From Rhodospirillales bacterium (GTDB lineage Bacteria > Pseudomonadota > Alphaproteobacteria > Rhodospirillales > Casp-alpha2), in NCBI GenBank assembly GCA_013203955.1, contig JABMOY010000126.1:1-64000 (forward strand): a DNA stretch of 64,000 bases, read 5' to 3'. The notes under the pieces are model-generated. The model was not told the DNA's origin. It was given only the letters and a program-made list of their open reading frames with translations, and ran no database searches. The first letter of the stretch is position 1. Each line of letters begins with the position of its first letter. The position numbers and the translations under genes were made by a program. This document shows positions 54,601-62,131 of the stretch, one piece after another.

Positions 54601-55146
54601 TCAGCCTTTGGGCTTCGGCATTGGCGCCAAGCCCAGCAGGTTTCTGACGGCCCCTTCACGGCTTGCCTTCAGGCCCAACGTTCTTCCCTCTTCAATGGCG
54701 AATTCGCCGGGAACACCCTTGGCCGCGCGGTACATGGCCCACAGGGCGCCCGCCCGGTTTGCCGTCTTGCAATAGACCAACAAAGGATAATTACTCGGGT
54801 CCTCGACGATGGCGGTGAATTGCTTCACCTGGTCGAGTGTCGGCGCACGGGTCACCACCGGAATATTGAAGAACGCCAAGCCTACGCTTTCCAAATCGGT
54901 TTTAGCCTTGGCGACGCCTTCCTTGAGGCCGCGAATATCCAAAACGGCCTTGAAGCCAAGCGCCTTAAGTTCGGAAGCTGCGCCGGGCTTGAGCGCACCT
55001 GATGTGGCAACGAACGGCGTTGCGCGGTTGTAATAGGTGATGGCCGGGCTGACCTTGTCGCCGAAGGGCGCCTGATTAGGGCCGGCCTGGGCCGGAAGTG
55101 ACAGCCCCAACGCCAGGGCCAGAACTATTAATGCCAGAGATTTCAT
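54601..55146 (-). CDS. secreted dual-specificity-phosphatase-like protein (DUF442/BLH type)
   Basis: A 181-residue exported protein. A signal peptide (about residues 1-21) is followed by a small phosphatase fold with the P-loop CKTANRAG (Cys-x5-pattern ending in Arg). The domain resembles the phosphatase-like part of BLH proteins, which detoxify sulfide or persulfide. It is divergent from a BigR/SqrR-type repressor gene, and in other bacteria such repressors control BLH genes. A role in sulfur handling is therefore likely, though the catalytic activity is not established. GGAGG precedes the ATG. Confidence 0.82.
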   Translation of the reverse strand: MKSLALIVLALALGLSLPAQAGPNQAPFGDKVSPAITYYNRATPFVATSGALKPGAASELKALGFKAVLDIRGLKEGVAKAKTDLESVGLAFFNIPVVTRAPTLDQVKQFTAIVEDPSNYPLLVYCKTANRAGALWAMYRAAKGVPGEFAIEEGRTLGLKASREGAVRNLLGLAPMPKPKG

Positions 55147-55257
55147 AACCTTATCCTCCAATTTCTAACCCCCCTGACGGGAAGCCCCTGTGGCCGGATG
55201 GACCGGTTTTGTATTTATTGTTGATTATTATATCTAAGTATCATAATATACGCAAGT
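55147..55257. promoter_or_regulatory. divergent control region of the BigR-type repressor and phosphatase-like gene
   Basis: This 111-base spacer separates the two divergent starts. The repressor-proximal half is very AT-rich (TGATTATTATATCTAAGTAT and onwards) with imperfect symmetry, which suits an ArsR operator overlapping the promoters. I cannot define an exact operator. Confidence 0.5.
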
Positions 55258-55617
55258 ATGAATTTAAAGAGCATGCATAAAAACGCCGACAAGGCGACGG
55301 ACCTTTTGAAGGCGTTGGCGAGCCGCAACCGGCTGTTGATTCTTTGTCATCTTTTGGATGGGGAAAAAACCGTCGGTGAGCTTGCCGGCTTGTTGGAGTT
55401 GCGTCATGCCGCCGCCTCGCAACAACTTTCCTTGCTACGTAAAGACGGCCTGGTTACAGGGCGGCGGGACAAGCAAACAATTTATTATTCCCTGGCTTCC
55501 GATGAGGCTGAACAGGTGTTGGCTGTCTTGCATAAGGGGTTTTGCGAGCCGCCGAAAAAGAAAAACAGAAAATCCGGAAACCCACGAGCAAAACCTTTCC
55601 CCTGCTTCCCTGTCTAG
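55258..55617 (+). CDS. ArsR-family repressor, BigR/SqrR type
   Basis: A 119-residue winged-helix repressor. The DNA-recognition helix lies in AAASQQLSLLRKDGL. Cys30 (ILCHLLDGE) and Cys96 (LHKGFC) are 66 residues apart, the same spacing as the persulfide-sensing pair in SqrR (41/107) and BigR (42/108). It should therefore release DNA when the two cysteines are bridged by sulfur. It is divergent from a BLH-like phosphatase gene across 111 AT-rich bases that probably hold the shared operator. Confidence 0.9.
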   Translation: MNLKSMHKNADKATDLLKALASRNRLLILCHLLDGEKTVGELAGLLELRHAAASQQLSLLRKDGLVTGRRDKQTIYYSLASDEAEQVLAVLHKGFCEPPKKKNRKSGNPRAKPFPCFPV

Positions 55618-55642
55618 GAAATAAGTTCGAAATTCGCCGTTC

Positions 55643-55912
55643 TCAGGCCGAATGAAATTCCCGGTCGCGGTGATAAGCGGCCGTGAAATCGTCAAGCATC
55701 CGGGCGGCCTGGGCGTCGAAATCGGCGCGCTGGACAAGCGCCCGGATGATGAAGGCGGCAAAGGTCACGGCTTCGCCTTTACCGCGAAGTTGGAACGCGC
55801 CGGCGAAATCATCCAAATCCTCATGAGTTTGTTTTCTAGCCATCACGTTTAGCTGGCTTTTCACCAACCGGTGCTTGTCGCGCCATTTCTTTTGGATGGT
55901 GGCCGTGGCCAT
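55643..55912 (-). CDS. small protein, probable ribbon-helix-helix regulator
   Basis: An 89-residue protein. Residues 12-25 (KHRLVKSQLNVMA) could form the DNA-binding strand, followed by two helices (HEDLDDFAGAFQL and AVTFAAFIIRALVQR), a ribbon-helix-helix-like order. AAGGAAATG precedes the ATG. A 32-bp perfect palindrome begins 19 bases upstream, which fits an autorepressor. No partner toxin or other target gene is recognised. It lies downstream of hflX. The fold assignment is an inference. Confidence 0.7.
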   Translation of the reverse strand: MATATIQKKWRDKHRLVKSQLNVMARKQTHEDLDDFAGAFQLRGKGEAVTFAAFIIRALVQRADFDAQAARMLDDFTAAYHRDREFHSA

Positions 55913-55930
55913 GGGTCATTTCCTTCTACG

Positions 55931-55962
55931 GATAGAATAATCTACTAGTAGATTATTCTATC
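55931..55962. promoter_or_regulatory. 32-bp perfect palindrome, probable operator
   Basis: The half site GATAGAATAATCTACT (55931-55946) is followed directly by its exact reverse complement up to 55962, with no spacer. It lies 19-50 bases before the small-protein start and 13 bases after the hflX stop. Its low GC content and absence of a loop make a terminator unlikely, so a binding site for a dimeric or tetrameric repressor is favoured. Confidence 0.82.
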
Positions 55963-55974
55963 CATTTCACAAAG

Positions 55975-57318
55975 TCAATTCCGCCTTTGGAAACGTTCCA
56001 AGTCGGCTTCATCCAGACGGACCTTCACATGTATGGCATCGGCTTCGTCACGCCGGTCGACGACTTCCCCGTGTTCATACAGCCATGCCAGGGAGGCTCC
56101 GTCGCCGTGTTTAAGGGATACCTCAAAAAGCTGGAAGTTTGCGGTGATCTGATCATCAATGACGGACGCGAGATCTTGGCAGCCTTCGCCCGTAATCGCT
56201 GATACAAGAACTGCGGGGATATTGCTGCGCTTGGCTTGATTGGCCAACACGATTTTGTCCTCCCCCGGCAAAAGGTCGATTTTGTTCAGCACTTCGGTCA
56301 AGGTTAATTCGACACCTTCCCCCAACCCGATTTCCCTCAAGACTTCCAGAACGTCCGCTTTTTGCGCTTCCGTATCCTCATGGGCGGCGTCTCGGACATG
56401 AAGGATAACGTCCGCTTCAATAACTTCTTCAAGGGTCGCGTGAAAGGCCTGGACGAGCTCGTGCGGCAGTTGAGAGATAAACCCAACGGTATCGGACAGG
56501 ATCACTTTCCGCCCCGACGGGGTTTCCAGGCCGCGCATGGTCGGGTCAAGGGTAGCAAAAAGTTGGTCCTCGGCCTTGACCTTGGCCTTCGTCATTCTGT
56601 TGAACAACGTCGATTTTCCGGCATTCGTATAACCGACCAGGGCGACCACCGGATAAGGAATGCGCCGGCGCGCCTGGCGGTGCAAATCGCGGGTACGCTT
56701 GACGTCTTTCAGCTCACGTTTGAGCCTGGTGATCCGCTTGCCGATAAGACGGCGGTCGGTTTCGATTTGGGTTTCGCCGGGGCCGCCCATAAAACCGGCG
56801 CCGCCCCGTTGGCGTTCCAGATGGGTCCAGCTTCTGACCAGCCGACTTCGCTGATAATCAAGGGCCGCCAGTTCGACCTGCAGGCGACCTTCGCGGGTTC
56901 GGGCCCGAGCGCCGAAAATTTCCAAAATCAGGCCTGTGCGGTCAATGACCTTGCATTGCCATTCTTGCTCCAGATTGCGCTGCTGTACGGGTGTTAAGGA
57001 AGCATCGACGACGGCAACGGATATTTTTCGATTGCCGGTTTCTTTGCCTTGGATGATGTCACCCAACCGACCAAGGACCCCAGTACCGAAAAGTGTCGCC
57101 GGCCGGCGCCGGCCCATGCGAACGACTTCCGAATGGGCGACCTCAAGATTAATGGCCTTGGCCAAGCCGACGGCTTCGCCCAGGAGCGATTCTTCCTTCC
57201 TTGCAGATGAAGATGATTTTAGGCGTGGATGAACAACAAGACAGGCTTCTCCGCCCTGGTTACCCGGGGGATTTTGTTGTTCGGGTGGGTGTAGGCCTGT
57301 CAATTTCCCGGCCGACAA
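55975..57318 (-). CDS. hflX: ribosome-associated GTPase HflX
   Basis: A 447-residue GTPase that binds the 50S subunit and rescues or splits stalled ribosomes. The N-terminal HflX domain includes GGPGETQIETDRR. The G domain has GYTNAGKST (G1), SDTVGF (G3) and NKID (G4). The start is uncertain: the TTG at 57318 lies three bases after the hfq stop without a ribosome site, and the first 35 residues are poorly conserved, so a later start is possible. The hfq-hflX order is universal in this group. Confidence 0.95.
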   Translation of the reverse strand: MSAGKLTGLHPPEQQNPPGNQGGEACLVVHPRLKSSSSARKEESLLGEAVGLAKAINLEVAHSEVVRMGRRRPATLFGTGVLGRLGDIIQGKETGNRKISVAVVDASLTPVQQRNLEQEWQCKVIDRTGLILEIFGARARTREGRLQVELAALDYQRSRLVRSWTHLERQRGGAGFMGGPGETQIETDRRLIGKRITRLKRELKDVKRTRDLHRQARRRIPYPVVALVGYTNAGKSTLFNRMTKAKVKAEDQLFATLDPTMRGLETPSGRKVILSDTVGFISQLPHELVQAFHATLEEVIEADVILHVRDAAHEDTEAQKADVLEVLREIGLGEGVELTLTEVLNKIDLLPGEDKIVLANQAKRSNIPAVLVSAITGEGCQDLASVIDDQITANFQLFEVSLKHGDGASLAWLYEHGEVVDRRDEADAIHVKVRLDEADLERFQRRN

Positions 57319-57321
57319 TAA

Positions 57322-57624
57322 TTAGGCCTCGACCTCCGCCTCCGCCTCCGCCTCCGCCTCCGCTTCCGCTTCCGCTTCCGCATCCCCGTCTTTATCAGGA
57401 TCGAATAATTGGATCGGCACAGAAGGCATGACCGTCGAAATAGCATGCTTGTAGACCAACTGCGTGTGTCCGTCCCGGCGCAATAACACCGAAAAATTAT
57501 CAAACCAAGTCGCGATTCCTTGAAGCTTGACCCCGTTGACCAAAAAAACGGTCACGGGCGTCTTTTGTTTCCGGATATGATTTAGAAAGACGTCTTGGAC
57601 GTTTTGTGACTTTTCGGACGACAT
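57322..57624 (-). CDS. hfq: RNA chaperone Hfq with an Ala-Glu repeat tail
   Basis: A 100-residue protein. The Sm-fold core is complete: [18 protein letters not shown] and [14 protein letters not shown] form Sm1, and [10 protein letters not shown] is Sm2. It forms a hexamer that pairs small RNAs with mRNAs. The C-terminal tail is eight Ala-Glu dipeptides followed by Val-Glu-Ala, encoded by a hexanucleotide repeat. Alphaproteobacterial Hfq usually ends soon after the core, so the tail is unusual. The ATG at 57624 follows GGGGGTG. Confidence 0.97.
   Translation of the reverse strand: MSSEKSQNVQDVFLNHIRKQKTPVTVFLVNGVKLQGIATWFDNFSVLLRRDGHTQLVYKHAISTVMPSVPIQLFDPDKDGDAEAEAEAEAEAEAEAEVEA
57333..57380. 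repeat. hexanucleotide tandem repeat within hfq
   Basis: Eight contiguous hexamers: five CCTCCG followed by three CTTCCG on the plus strand. On the coding strand each encodes Ala-Glu. The unit is a multiple of three, so slippage would lengthen or shorten the Hfq tail without a frameshift. Confidence 0.9.
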
Positions 57625-57762
57625 TGTTGTCACCCCCTTTATTTTTGAACCCGATCGATCAGGAGATGGACCGCGGGTTTCTCCCTGTTATCAATAACTT
57701 ATTTTATTTCCCCTGCTTCCCTGCGGCTCTTGCAGAGAAGCCCCAAATACCGACATTTTAGC

Positions 57763-58419
57763 TTACAGGTTAATAACAAACTTGCAAAGCGCGTCACAGT
57801 CGAAAAAATGTCGGGCCGGAGGATGGGCGGAGAGTTCCCCTGGTTTGGGGGCTTGGTCGCGGACCAGGATGGGCGTGCAACCGGCGTTATGAGCGCATTC
57901 CAGGTCGATGTCCGCATCGCCGGCGATCCACACCCCGGGGCCTTTTTCTATTCCACTTGGCGCCAATGCCATATCAACCGGTTCTGTTGCCGGTTTATCC
58001 TTATTCGCGTCCAAAGCGCCGATCATGGCGCCGAAAAATCGATCCCAACCCAGATGCTTTGCTTCAAGGCGCAGTAAATCGCCTTTTTTGTTACTGATGA
58101 CGCTTAAGTGAATTCCCGCTTCCGCCAAGGTGACCAACATGTCCTCGGCGCCGGCTAAGGGTTGCAGTTTTTCAACATGGATGGCGCCATAACGTTCATA
58201 GAAAACATTGCCCGCCTCCCGCCAGCGGTCACCAAAAAGATCCGGAAAACTGTTGCGGAGAGATTTCCGGACACGGCCCCTCGTTTGATCCAATGTCCAA
58301 GGAGATTGGCCGAAGGCTTCAAGGGTGGCGTTCAGGGCATCGTGAATGACCGGCCATGAATCCACCAACGTGTTATCCCAATCGAAAAGGATGGCCCTGG
58401 GTTTTGTTTTAAGGGGCAA
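57763..58419 (-). CDS. HAD-family hydrolase (phosphoglycolate-phosphatase-like)
   Basis: A 218-residue haloacid-dehalogenase-fold phosphatase. FDWDNTLVDS holds the nucleophile aspartate, SNKKGDLL the threonine/serine-lysine segment, and WIAGDADIDLECA the acidic metal-binding motif. A helical cap lies between the first two. It resembles phosphoglycolate phosphatase, but the true substrate is unknown. TTG start nine bases after the aminotransferase stop. It belongs to the conserved ntrX-trkA-aminotransferase-HAD-hfq set. Confidence 0.9.
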   Translation of the reverse strand: MPLKTKPRAILFDWDNTLVDSWPVIHDALNATLEAFGQSPWTLDQTRGRVRKSLRNSFPDLFGDRWREAGNVFYERYGAIHVEKLQPLAGAEDMLVTLAEAGIHLSVISNKKGDLLRLEAKHLGWDRFFGAMIGALDANKDKPATEPVDMALAPSGIEKGPGVWIAGDADIDLECAHNAGCTPILVRDQAPKPGELSAHPPARHFFDCDALCKFVINL

Positions 58420-58428
58420 GATGGCTAC

Positions 58429-59310
58429 TTAGTTCCAGATGGATGTATTGGCGGGGCCGCCCTTGGCTTCGATGAAATCGACGTAAAGGTCCAGCAACTG
58501 GCCCGTTAATTCGCCGACATGGCCGTTGCCTACAGATTCGCCGTCAATGCTGGTCACTGCCTTGACGTGGGACGTGGAACTGGTGACGAAGGCTTCCTTG
58601 GCCTCCATGGCCTCGGCAACCGAAAACGGCCTTTCTTCGAAACTCAGGCCCGCCCCCGTGGCGGCCTCTAGGACAGAAAGCCGGGTAATGCCATTGAGGA
58701 TGGCGTGTGAGACGTTGTGGGTTACCAGTTGCCCGCTTTTAGTGACGATCCAGGCATTCGTCGATGTTCCTTCCGTCACCATGCCGTCCTCGCTGACCAT
58801 CCAGGCTTCATAGGCACCGGCTTCACGGGCCTGCTGTTTTCCAAGGATATTTGGCAGCAGTGAAACGGACTTAATATCGTGGCGCTTCCATCGGATATCG
58901 GGAATGGTAATGACGCCAACGCCCTGGCGAAGGGCTTCCTTGTCAAGAGGCGGAAGCTGGCGGGCCGTCACCACCAGGGAACTTTCGCAATCCTTAGGAA
59001 ACGGATGATCGCGCCTGGCGACGCCCCGGGTAATTTGCAGGTAGACCAAACCGTCTTTTACGCGATTGCGGCGCGCTACCTCACGGATGATGATGGCGAG
59101 CGCCCGGCGTGAAATCGGCCAATCAATGCGTAGTTCGTTAAGCGAATGGGTTAGCCGTTCCATGTGCCCCTTTTCGCCCACCATTTGCCCGCGATGAAGG
59201 GCGAAGACTTCATAAACGCCGTCGGCGAATTGATAGCCCCGGTCTTCGATATGGACGGCGGCTTCACTGTGGAGCAGGTATTGGCCGTTGACGTAGGCAA
59301 TCCGCGACAT
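58429..59310 (-). CDS. dat: D-amino-acid aminotransferase (class IV PLP enzyme)
   Basis: A 293-residue class IV aminotransferase. EDRGYQFADGVYEV at the start, the PLP lysine in KSVSLLPN and TEGTSTNAWIV in the PLP-phosphate loop mark D-amino-acid (D-alanine) transaminases, which interconvert D-amino acids and 2-oxo acids, and probably supply D-Ala or D-Glu. The ATG at 59310 lies two bases after the trkA stop. The longer in-frame extension overlaps trkA and is rejected. Confidence 0.92.
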   Translation of the reverse strand: MSRIAYVNGQYLLHSEAAVHIEDRGYQFADGVYEVFALHRGQMVGEKGHMERLTHSLNELRIDWPISRRALAIIIREVARRNRVKDGLVYLQITRGVARRDHPFPKDCESSLVVTARQLPPLDKEALRQGVGVITIPDIRWKRHDIKSVSLLPNILGKQQAREAGAYEAWMVSEDGMVTEGTSTNAWIVTKSGQLVTHNVSHAILNGITRLSVLEAATGAGLSFEERPFSVAEAMEAKEAFVTSSTSHVKAVTSIDGESVGNGHVGELTGQLLDLYVDFIEAKGGPANTSIWN

Positions 59311-59312
59311 CT

Positions 59313-60689
59313 CTAGAAATACTCCAACTGGACGGAGAATAATTTTTCGACCTTTCTTATGACGTCTTCGGCTGCAAACAAAACCACCCGATCCTTGGCC
59401 TGAACGACTGTCGAGCCACGCGGGCAAATCATTTCACCATCCCTGACGATGGCTCCCAACAGAACGCCCGCCGGCAGCTTCACGTCTCTCAAGGGGCTCC
59501 CGACCAGTTCCGAAGTTTCCAACGCCTCTGCCTCGATCAATTCCCCGAAACCCTCGCGCAAGGTATGGACGGAATGGATGCGTCCGCGGCGGACATATTG
59601 AAGGATCGTCGAAACGGTGATGTTTCTGGGGCTGACGACCACGTCAATGCCGAGCGAGTTTATCAGCGGCTCGTAAGTTCCTGAATTAATGAGCGTGATG
59701 GCTCTTTTGCAGCCGCTGCGCTTGGCCAGAAGTGAAGCCAGGATATTTGTTTCATCATCGTTGGTTACGGCGACCACCGTTTCGGTAGCGGAAATGTTGG
59801 CTTCTTCAAGGATTTCGGGATCCAGGACATCGCCGTTGATGATCATGGTATTTTCCAACAATCCCGCAATATGCTCGGCGCGGTCTTTGTTGGATTCGAT
59901 AATTTTGGCTTTTACCCAGTCGTGTTCTTTCTCAATTTCCTGGGCAAGGAATAATCCGATATTGCCGCCCCCGAAAATCAACAGACGCCTGGCTTCAGGC
60001 TCCTCATGGCCGAAGGCCGCCATGGCGCGGGAAACTTGTTCGGAATCGACGACGAAATAAACCTCGTCGCCCATCAACATTTGCTCGTCAGAGGAAGGCA
60101 CCATGGGCTTGCCGTTTCGCATCAGACCGACAATGACGATATTGAGTTCCGGAAAAAGTTGGGTCAGCTGGCGAAGCGGGGTGTTGATTAGCGGACAATT
60201 GTCTTCGCATTTGACGCCGATCAATTTTACCTTGCCATCAACCAGGGGAATCATTTCGAAGGCGCCGGGGACTTGAAGCCGGCGGGTTACCGCTCTCGCG
60301 ACCTCTATTTCCGGAGAAATAATAACATCGATCGGCAAATGGTCCCGGGAAAACAAATTCGCATAAATGGGTTGTAGGTAGCTTTGCTGACGGACCCGGG
60401 CGATTTTGGTTGGCACGCCAAACAACGAATGGGCAACTTGGCAGGCAACCATATTAACTTCATCCGTATGGGTGACGGCGATGATCATATCGGCGTTCGC
60501 AATGCCGGCTTGTTCCAGAACGTCGGGGTTCGACGCATGGCCGACGACGCCTTGCGCATCCAGGGTATCAATAACCCGGCGGACCAACTTGGACGATTGG
60601 TCGATGACAGTGACATCGTTGTTTTCTAGGGCTAAGTGCCGGGTAATGTTGAAACCGACCTGTCCCGCGCCGCAGACGATAACTTTCAT
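59313..60689 (-). CDS. trkA: Trk system potassium uptake protein TrkA
   Basis: A 458-residue cytoplasmic regulator of Trk/Ktr potassium channels. It contains two RCK units: NAD-binding motifs GAGQVGFNITRHL at residues 7-19 and GGGNIGLFLAQ at about 236-246, each followed by a TrkA_C domain. The channel subunit TrkH is not in this window. It sits between ntrX and the aminotransferase gene in the order conserved through the alphaproteobacteria. Confidence 0.96.
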   Translation of the reverse strand: MKVIVCGAGQVGFNITRHLALENNDVTVIDQSSKLVRRVIDTLDAQGVVGHASNPDVLEQAGIANADMIIAVTHTDEVNMVACQVAHSLFGVPTKIARVRQQSYLQPIYANLFSRDHLPIDVIISPEIEVARAVTRRLQVPGAFEMIPLVDGKVKLIGVKCEDNCPLINTPLRQLTQLFPELNIVIVGLMRNGKPMVPSSDEQMLMGDEVYFVVDSEQVSRAMAAFGHEEPEARRLLIFGGGNIGLFLAQEIEKEHDWVKAKIIESNKDRAEHIAGLLENTMIINGDVLDPEILEEANISATETVVAVTNDDETNILASLLAKRSGCKRAITLINSGTYEPLINSLGIDVVVSPRNITVSTILQYVRRGRIHSVHTLREGFGELIEAEALETSELVGSPLRDVKLPAGVLLGAIVRDGEMICPRGSTVVQAKDRVVLFAAEDVIRKVEKLFSVQLEYF

Positions 60690-60725
60690 TGGTTTTGACC
60701 TTTGTTGCCGTCGGCAATCCGATAG

Positions 60726-62117
60726 TTATTGACGATCTTCATTGCGGACGCCAAGGGTTTTCAGTTTGCGGTGTAAGGCAGAACGTTCCATCCCGATAAA
60801 TTCAGCCGTCTTGGAGATGTTGCCTCCAAACCGTATTACCTGAGCGACCAGATAATCGCGTTCGAAAATTTCGCGTGCATCGCGCAACGACAGTCCCATG
60901 ATTTCGACATTGCTATCAAGATTTCCAGACACCGGGGCATTGGCGTTTATTTCCGGCGGTAAAATGTCCGTGCCGATCGGCTTGGTGGCATCGTCAGGGG
61001 CCATAATCAGCAAGCGTTCTATGATGTTCCTAAGTTCCCGGACGTTGCCGGGCCAGGCATATCCCTGAAGCAAGGCCTGGGCGTCGGTGCTGATGGTCCT
61101 AGGGGGTTGCCCGGTCATGGCGGCTGCGTGGTCCATGAAATGCTTGGCTAAATGCGGGATATCGTTCGTGCGTTGTTTTAGCGAAGGGATTTTTAAAGGA
61201 ACAACATTAAGCCGGTAAAAAAGATCTTCGCGAAAACGCCCGGCGTTTATTTCCTCGTTCAAATCCACCGTAGAAGAAGCAATGACACGGACATCAACCT
61301 CGACTCGAGTTGTTCCCCCGACCCGTTCGAAAATTTGCTCCTGAAGAACCCGGACGATCTTGCCTTGGGTTTCAAGGGGCATGTCGGCGATTTCGTCAAG
61401 AAACAGGGTGCCGTTGTGGGCGGCTTCGAATGTTCCTACCTTCTGCGGCGTTTCGCCTGGCGCCTCGGCGGTTTCCGTCCCGAATAGCTCAATTTCGACT
61501 CGGTCGGGTAACATCGTCGCGCAATTAACGACAACGAACGGGCCATCGGCGCGTTGAGACAAGGTGTGGATCATCCGGGCCGCGACTTCCTTGCCGGAAC
61601 CGGAGGGGCCGGTAATCAGAACCCGGCTGTTTGTAGGCGCCACCCGTTCGATGGATTGTTTGATCTCGCGAATAGGCGGTGTATCGCCGATCAATTCATT
61701 AGCGGTGCCGGCACGAAGCCTCAGATCTTCGTTTTCCCGGCGTAGGCGTGCGGCCTCAATCGCCCGTTCTACCAACATGATCAGGCGGTCCGCTTTGAAG
61801 GGCTTTTCGATGAAATCGTAGGCGCCATCCTTGATGGCTGAAACGGCGGTTTCGATGTTGCCGTGGCCGCTCATCATCAACACCGGGATGGAAGGGTGAT
61901 CTTTCTTGAGGGCCTTCAGGATGCCAAGGCCGTCTAATTCGCTTCCCTGAAGCCAAATGTCCAACAATACCAAACTCGGACGTCGGGCCTCGACGGCGCT
62001 AAGGGCTTCGGCGCTGCCGGGCGCTTCACGGGTCTGGTATCCCTCATCTTGGAGGATGCCGGAGGTGAGGACCCGGATGTCGGTTTCATCGTCTACGATT
62101 AAAATATCATATGCCAT
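60726..62117 (-). CDS. ntrX: NtrX nitrogen/redox response regulator
   Basis: A 463-residue response regulator. The receiver domain has the phosphorylatable Asp53 (VLLDIWLQ), the AAA+ domain has Walker A GPSGSGKE (169-176) and Walker B LFLDEIAD, and a Fis-type helix-turn-helix ends the protein. The GAFTGA loop that contacts sigma-54 is absent: after ELFGTE the sequence reads TAEAPGETPQKVGTFEAAH. Known NtrX proteins of this group share this loss and are thought to act without sigma-54. It starts 14 bases after ntrY. Confidence 0.96.
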   Translation of the reverse strand: MAYDILIVDDETDIRVLTSGILQDEGYQTREAPGSAEALSAVEARRPSLVLLDIWLQGSELDGLGILKALKKDHPSIPVLMMSGHGNIETAVSAIKDGAYDFIEKPFKADRLIMLVERAIEAARLRRENEDLRLRAGTANELIGDTPPIREIKQSIERVAPTNSRVLITGPSGSGKEVAARMIHTLSQRADGPFVVVNCATMLPDRVEIELFGTETAEAPGETPQKVGTFEAAHNGTLFLDEIADMPLETQGKIVRVLQEQIFERVGGTTRVEVDVRVIASSTVDLNEEINAGRFREDLFYRLNVVPLKIPSLKQRTNDIPHLAKHFMDHAAAMTGQPPRTISTDAQALLQGYAWPGNVRELRNIIERLLIMAPDDATKPIGTDILPPEINANAPVSGNLDSNVEIMGLSLRDAREIFERDYLVAQVIRFGGNISKTAEFIGMERSALHRKLKTLGVRNEDRQ

Positions 62118-62131
62118 TGTCTGGGGCCTTT

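Noticed and set aside
55596..57723. A 17-base direct match (TTTCCCCTGCTTCCCTG) at 55596 and 57707
   Set aside because: A single match of this length in 64 kb is not far from chance, and one copy lies in coding sequence; no structure links them.
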